From the NCBI GenBank assembly GCA_900553905.1, contig USFL01000041.1:1-9190 (forward strand): a DNA stretch of 9,190 nt, written 5' to 3'. The position numbers and the translations under genes are program-made. Of this stretch, positions 6,387 to 9,190 are shown piece by piece (position 1 is the first letter of the stretch; each line of letters opens with the position of its first letter). Under the pieces are notes generated by a model. It ran no database searches. It had not been told where the DNA came from and was given only the letters and a program-made list of their open reading frames with translations. The stretch comes from an uncultured Eubacteriales bacterium (GTDB lineage Bacteria; Bacillota; Clostridia; Christensenellales; Aristaeellaceae).

Positions 6387-6393
6387 CCTCCTT
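6387..6393 (-). promoter_or_regulatory. Ribosome binding site fixing the GTG start of the MATE-kinase gene
   Basis: AAGGAGG on the minus strand lies 8 nt before GTG 6378-6376. It shortens the protein by 12 residues relative to the first in-frame ATG. Confidence 0.85.
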
Positions 6394-6408
6394 ACCATCC
6401 ATCAGTGC

Positions 6409-6437
6409 TTGCATTTCATTTTAAACCCTGTTATTAT
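6409..6437 (+). promoter_or_regulatory. Promoter of the second MerR gene
   Basis: TTGCAT (6409-6414) and TATTAT (6432-6437) are separated by 17 bp, with TG at 6429-6430 making an extended -10. The -10 box sits inside the palindrome at 6430-6440, so a protein bound there should repress this promoter. The leader would be about 18 nt. Confidence 0.7.
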
Positions 6438-6448
6438 AACGGAGTCAA
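6418..6448 (-). promoter_or_regulatory. MerR-type promoter of the MATE-kinase gene
   Basis: On the minus strand TTGACT (6443-6448) and TAAAAT (6418-6423) are 19 bp apart, the lengthened spacer of MerR-activated promoters. Transcription would begin near 6411. It fully overlaps the opposing promoter of the MerR gene. Confidence 0.75.
6430..6440. promoter_or_regulatory. Palindromic operator candidate in the shared divergent promoter
   Basis: GTTAT-T-ATAAC is a perfect 11-nt palindrome centred at 6435, within 2 nt of the middle of the 19-bp spacer (6424-6442). That is where a MerR dimer binds. It also covers the -10 box of the regulator gene. Confidence 0.65.
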
Positions 6449-6450
6449 TA

Positions 6451-6455
6451 GGAGG
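6451..6455 (+). promoter_or_regulatory. Ribosome binding site fixing the GTG start of the second MerR gene
   Basis: GGAGG lies 6 nt before GTG 6462. The in-frame ATG at 6405 lies upstream of the promoter. An ATG at 6457 is in another frame and hits TGA after two codons. Confidence 0.8.
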
Positions 6456-6461
6456 AATGCT

Positions 6462-7283
6462 GTGAACGACCATTTTACCATCAGCAAATTCGCCAGGCTG
6501 CGGGGCATCGACATCAATTCCCTGCGCTACTATGAACGCCTGGGCATCCTTGTCCCAGCCTATACCGACCCCCGTACCCGCTACCGCTATTATACCGTGG
6601 AACAGCTCTCGGCGCTGGATATGATCCTGCTGTGCATCAACCTGGGCGTGCCGCTCCGGGAGCTGAAGGGCTATTTTGACGAAAGCGGCCGCTTTCAGAA
6701 CCGGGCCCTGTTTGAGGAGGGCAAACGGCGCACGCAGGAAAAAATCCGCGAGCTGGAGGGCAGCCTGCGCAGCATCGAGCACACGCTGACGTTTTTGGAG
6801 GACACGGGCCGCTATACGCAGAAAAACACGCCCTACTGCCGTCCCATTCCGCGCCGGCGGCTGGTGACGGCGCCGTACGGGGGCGGCCTGAGCGATATCA
6901 ACGCGATGGAGACGGCCTTTGCCACGCTCAATACGTACGCGAGGGAACGGCAGCTCTTCCCCGTGCTGCCCATGGGCATACTCAACCGCTTTACCGGCGG
7001 ACGCTTTTTGCGCGCCGTGTACTGGGAAATCTCCGAGCCGCTCAGCGCGGACGAGCGCATCGTGGAGCTTCCCGAGGGATCGTACCGGTGCGTGCAGGCG
7101 GACTGGCAGCCGGGGGAGGATATGGAGGCGCTGCTGCGGCGGTATTTTGACCTGCGCGACGGGGATGCGGTGCTTGTTTCCAATCTGGGGCAAAGCCGGC
7201 TGGAGCCCGAAACGCGCACCTTTGAATTGCAGCTGCTTAGCGGCGGGGCGGACGGGGCGCGGCAGCGGTTCGCCGGCCTGTAA
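6462..7283 (+). CDS. BmrR-like MerR-family regulator, probable controller of the MATE-kinase gene
   Basis: This is a 273-residue MerR regulator with a GyrI-like ligand domain. Residues 5-44 hold the winged helix-turn-helix: FTISKFARLRGIDINSLRYY, YERLGIL (24-30) and the R-Y-R-Y-Y wing (40-44). Residues about 85-115 form the dimer coiled coil (RRTQEKIRELEGSLRSIEHT). The remainder (about 120-265, containing RFTGGRFLRAVYWEI and LPEGSYRCVQADW) resembles the drug-binding domain of BmrR, which senses cationic multidrug compounds and activates its exporter gene. Its position head to head with a MATE exporter, over a shared 19-bp-spacer promoter, strongly suggests the same logic: activation of the exporter and self-repression. 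The start is GTG 6462, as set by the GGAGG site. Codon use matches the neighbourhood. The inducing ligand cannot be read from the sequence. Confidence 0.9.
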   Translation: MNDHFTISKFARLRGIDINSLRYYERLGILVPAYTDPRTRYRYYTVEQLSALDMILLCINLGVPLRELKGYFDESGRFQNRALFEEGKRRTQEKIRELEGSLRSIEHTLTFLEDTGRYTQKNTPYCRPIPRRRLVTAPYGGGLSDINAMETAFATLNTYARERQLFPVLPMGILNRFTGGRFLRAVYWEISEPLSADERIVELPEGSYRCVQADWQPGEDMEALLRRYFDLRDGDAVLVSNLGQSRLEPETRTFELQLLSGGADGARQRFAGL

Positions 7284-7287
7284 CACT

Positions 7288-7316
7288 TGCGCGCCGGGCA
7301 GGAATCCGGCAGCGCA
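7288..7316 (+). repeat. Stable hairpin downstream of the second MerR gene
   Basis: TGCGC-GCCGG (7288-7297) pairs with CCGGC-A-GCGCA (7306-7316), a 10-bp GC-rich stem with one bulged A and an 8-nt loop, starting 5 nt after the stop codon. No T-tract follows, so it is not a standard terminator. It may protect the 3' end or attenuate transcription into the next gene, for which I find no separate promoter. Confidence 0.5.
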
Positions 7317-7363
7317 GCGGCGAAATTCCCTAGGAAACCAACATCAGAAGGAGCGCTTGGCGG

Positions 7364-9190
7364 ATGAAATGCCCGAATTGCGGAAAATGGAATCAGGCCA
7401 GCCTGCCGCACTGCATTTACTGCGGACAGGAACTGCCCAACGACGCCTACGGCCCCCAGGGCGTGCCGGCCTGGCAGCTGGAGCTGGAGGACAGGGACCG
7501 CAAGAACAGTTATGTTCGCATAGATGAATCGGGTCAGGAAGAAACCACCAGCGACCCGCGCGATACTTTGGCCAGCGAGATGGCGGACCTGAAATCCCGC
7601 AAGATCACAGGCGAGCAGAAGCAGCGCATGCTGCGCGAGGAAGCCGCCCGGCGCGGCATGGCGCCGTCGGGGCGCTCGGTGCGCACCACCAGCAACCGCG
7701 GCACCTTCTTTTCTGCCTATGACGACCCCGACACCACCCTGCGTCCCGTGGCGCCGGAGCTGGTGGAGGAGAGCGAGGTGGCGCCCGACGCCAGGCGCGT
7801 GGTGCCGGTCAAGTACCGCACCACCTACTCCCCCTCCCAGCCGGAGGATGAGGTATACGGCTACGGCAACACCCGCCGCATCGTCAACATCCAGCACCCG
7901 GACGAAAGCGAGACGGTGTACGACGGCTATCACGATACCAGCGCGTATTTGCCGTCGTTTGCCAATCAGGACGAATACGAAAACTCCATGCGCCTCAAAA
8001 ACGCCGCCCTCAGCCGCAAGCCGCGCCGCCACAGCGGCAGGCGCATCCTGCGCTTTGTGGTGCTGCTGGGCATGCTGGGCGTGGCGGGATGGCTGGCGGT
8101 GGCGTTCGTCGTCCCCATGTTCACGGCAGATCAGAATGTGGACGAACGCACCGCCGTGGTCATTCCCACCATCCGCGACGACATGGCGGCCCACACCGTG
8201 ACCATTCCCGGCGAGGACGGGCAGCGCATCACCATCCGCGAGCTGCGCACCTCGGCCATCGTGACCGGGGGCATCGCCACCTTTGATATCCTGGACCACG
8301 TCTGGTATGACAACTACGAGGACTATCTTCAGGATACCATGACCGTGACCCTCACGCCCTATGTCATCACCGATTCGGGCAAGCAGCAGGCGCTGGAGCC
8401 CATTCACTACGAGATCGACATCCCGCTCTCGCCCATCGAGCTCAGCACGCCCGACAGCCCCTACCAGGTCGTGAGCACGGCCCTGTACAACATTGTCTTT
8501 TATGTGCGCGAGGGCAGCACCGTCACCATCAATGGCGAGGACTACAGCGACCTGGTCAACACCGAGGGCGGCAAGGTCAGCTACAACGCCACCGTGCAGC
8601 CCATCGGCGAAAACAATTTTGAAATTCGCGTGCGCAGCCAGTATTGCCGCGAAAACTCCCTCACCGTGACCCTCTACCGCGAGAAACAAGAGATACCGCT
8701 GGACCTGGCCAGCGATATCGGCAGCACCAACGACGACGGATTCATGACCGTGCGCGGCACCACGCTGCCCGGCGCGGTGGTGAAGGTGCTTTCGCCCTAT
8801 ACGGATTTGGATATCACCAATACCGCCGTGGACGGATCGTTCAGCTTCGTCGCCAAGTTTGACAAAATCGGCGAAAACACCATCGTGATCACGGCGGATT
8901 ATCCCGGCAAGTCGACCACGCGTGTGGAGCATATCGTCACCTATGTGCCAAACGTCGATATCTATTCGCGCAAGGCCTGGAGCATGAAGGATATGTACAC
9001 CAATTACATGGATAACCTCAGCACGCGCGTGGCCAATCAGCAGATCTACATCTGCCAGAAGGCCATCGTCACCTCCATCGAAACCACCAAGCCGCAGCGC
9101 GCCTTTGTGAACGTGGGTACGGAGGAGTCGCCCATGCTGGTGTACGTGGAAAACGGGTCCCGCACCACCTGGGAGGTGGGCAAGTGCTAC
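7364..9190 (+). CDS. Zinc-ribbon, single-pass membrane protein with extracellular Ig-like repeats (partial)
   Basis: The frame is open for 609 codons to the right edge with no stop, so the C-terminus is missing. Residues 1-24 are a zinc ribbon (C3-PNC6-GK, then C17-IYC20-G). Residues about 25-225 are a low-complexity, charged cytoplasmic stretch ending in a basic segment (RKPRRHSGRR). Residues 229-250 are one hydrophobic transmembrane helix, so the rest should lie outside by the positive-inside rule. The outside part has two similar beta-rich units (about 375-440 and 446-535) with the patterns TVTINGEDY...GENNFEIRV and MTVRGTTLPGAVVKV...GENTIVITAD. They resemble bacterial Ig-like/glucodextranase-B-type repeats. 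An AAGGAG site (7348-7353) lies 10 nt before ATG 7364. The layout fits a surface or envelope sensor/scaffold protein of Clostridia; no enzyme motif is seen and the function is unknown. Confidence 0.85.
   Translation, partial: MKCPNCGKWNQASLPHCIYCGQELPNDAYGPQGVPAWQLELEDRDRKNSYVRIDESGQEETTSDPRDTLASEMADLKSRKITGEQKQRMLREEAARRGMAPSGRSVRTTSNRGTFFSAYDDPDTTLRPVAPELVEESEVAPDARRVVPVKYRTTYSPSQPEDEVYGYGNTRRIVNIQHPDESETVYDGYHDTSAYLPSFANQDEYENSMRLKNAALSRKPRRHSGRRILRFVVLLGMLGVAGWLAVAFVVPMFTADQNVDERTAVVIPTIRDDMAAHTVTIPGEDGQRITIRELRTSAIVTGGIATFDILDHVWYDNYEDYLQDTMTVTLTPYVITDSGKQQALEPIHYEIDIPLSPIELSTPDSPYQVVSTALYNIVFYVREGSTVTINGEDYSDLVNTEGGKVSYNATVQPIGENNFEIRVRSQYCRENSLTVTLYREKQEIPLDLASDIGSTNDDGFMTVRGTTLPGAVVKVLSPYTDLDITNTAVDGSFSFVAKFDKIGENTIVITADYPGKSTTRVEHIVTYVPNVDIYSRKAWSMKDMYTNYMDNLSTRVANQQIYICQKAIVTSIETTKPQRAFVNVGTEESPMLVYVENGSRTTWEVGKCY

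Noticed and set aside
5728..6465. 245-codon plus-strand open frame reaching the second MerR start
   Set aside because: It is antisense to the MATE membrane domain, rich in His, Gln and Asp, with no hydrophobic core or family match.
6833..8932. 699-codon open frame on the minus strand
   Set aside because: It is antisense to the second MerR gene and the zinc-ribbon gene, has a low-complexity His/Gly/Val/Ala-rich translation typical of a GC-rich shadow frame, and spans two clear genes.

Overview
The window is GC-rich chromosomal DNA with strong AAGGAGG-type ribosome binding sites, housekeeping-type -35/-10 promoters and Firmicutes-style genes (rarA, rplS, two BmrR-like MerR regulators, a secreted FMN/FAD flavoprotein, a MATE exporter). 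This fits a GC-rich anaerobic gut Clostridium-type bacterium (Clostridia, perhaps Christensenellales or Oscillospirales). That placement is inferred from gene style, not from a search. There are no mobile elements, CRISPR arrays, tRNAs or rRNAs, and no gene-free stretch above 300 bases (the longest is 560-758).

Left part. The 5' half of rarA (AAA+ ATPase of replication restart) runs off the left edge on the minus strand. Divergent from it is a MerR-family regulator with a GyrI-like effector domain (759-1565). Directly downstream, behind a TTGACT-N19-CACAAT promoter with the long spacer typical of MerR-activated promoters, lies a secreted flavoprotein (1678-3453). It has a signal peptide, an FMN-binding domain with a flavinylation motif, and a fumarate/urocanate-reductase-like FAD domain. 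It lacks residues expected of a true fumarate reductase, so its acceptor is unknown.

Middle. rplS (ribosomal protein L19) has its own strong promoter, a structured leader and a near-perfect terminator. It is followed by a small acidic protein of unknown function (4041-4364).

Right part. A second MerR-type pair sits head to head: a minus-strand gene fusing a MATE multidrug exporter to a cytidylate-kinase-like domain (4405-6378), and a BmrR-like regulator (6462-7283). Their promoters overlap in one short region. The MATE promoter again reads TTGACT-N19-TAAAAT and has an 11-nt palindrome in its spacer. The window ends inside a large membrane-anchored protein with an N-terminal zinc ribbon, one transmembrane helix and two extracellular Ig-like repeats (7364-9190, open at the right edge).

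The recurring theme is two self-contained regulator-target modules, each a drug/ligand-sensing MerR protein beside a 19-bp-spacer promoter. One apparently controls a redox enzyme and the other an exporter with an attached kinase-like domain. The MATE-kinase fusion and the flavoprotein of unknown substrate are the most novel items.
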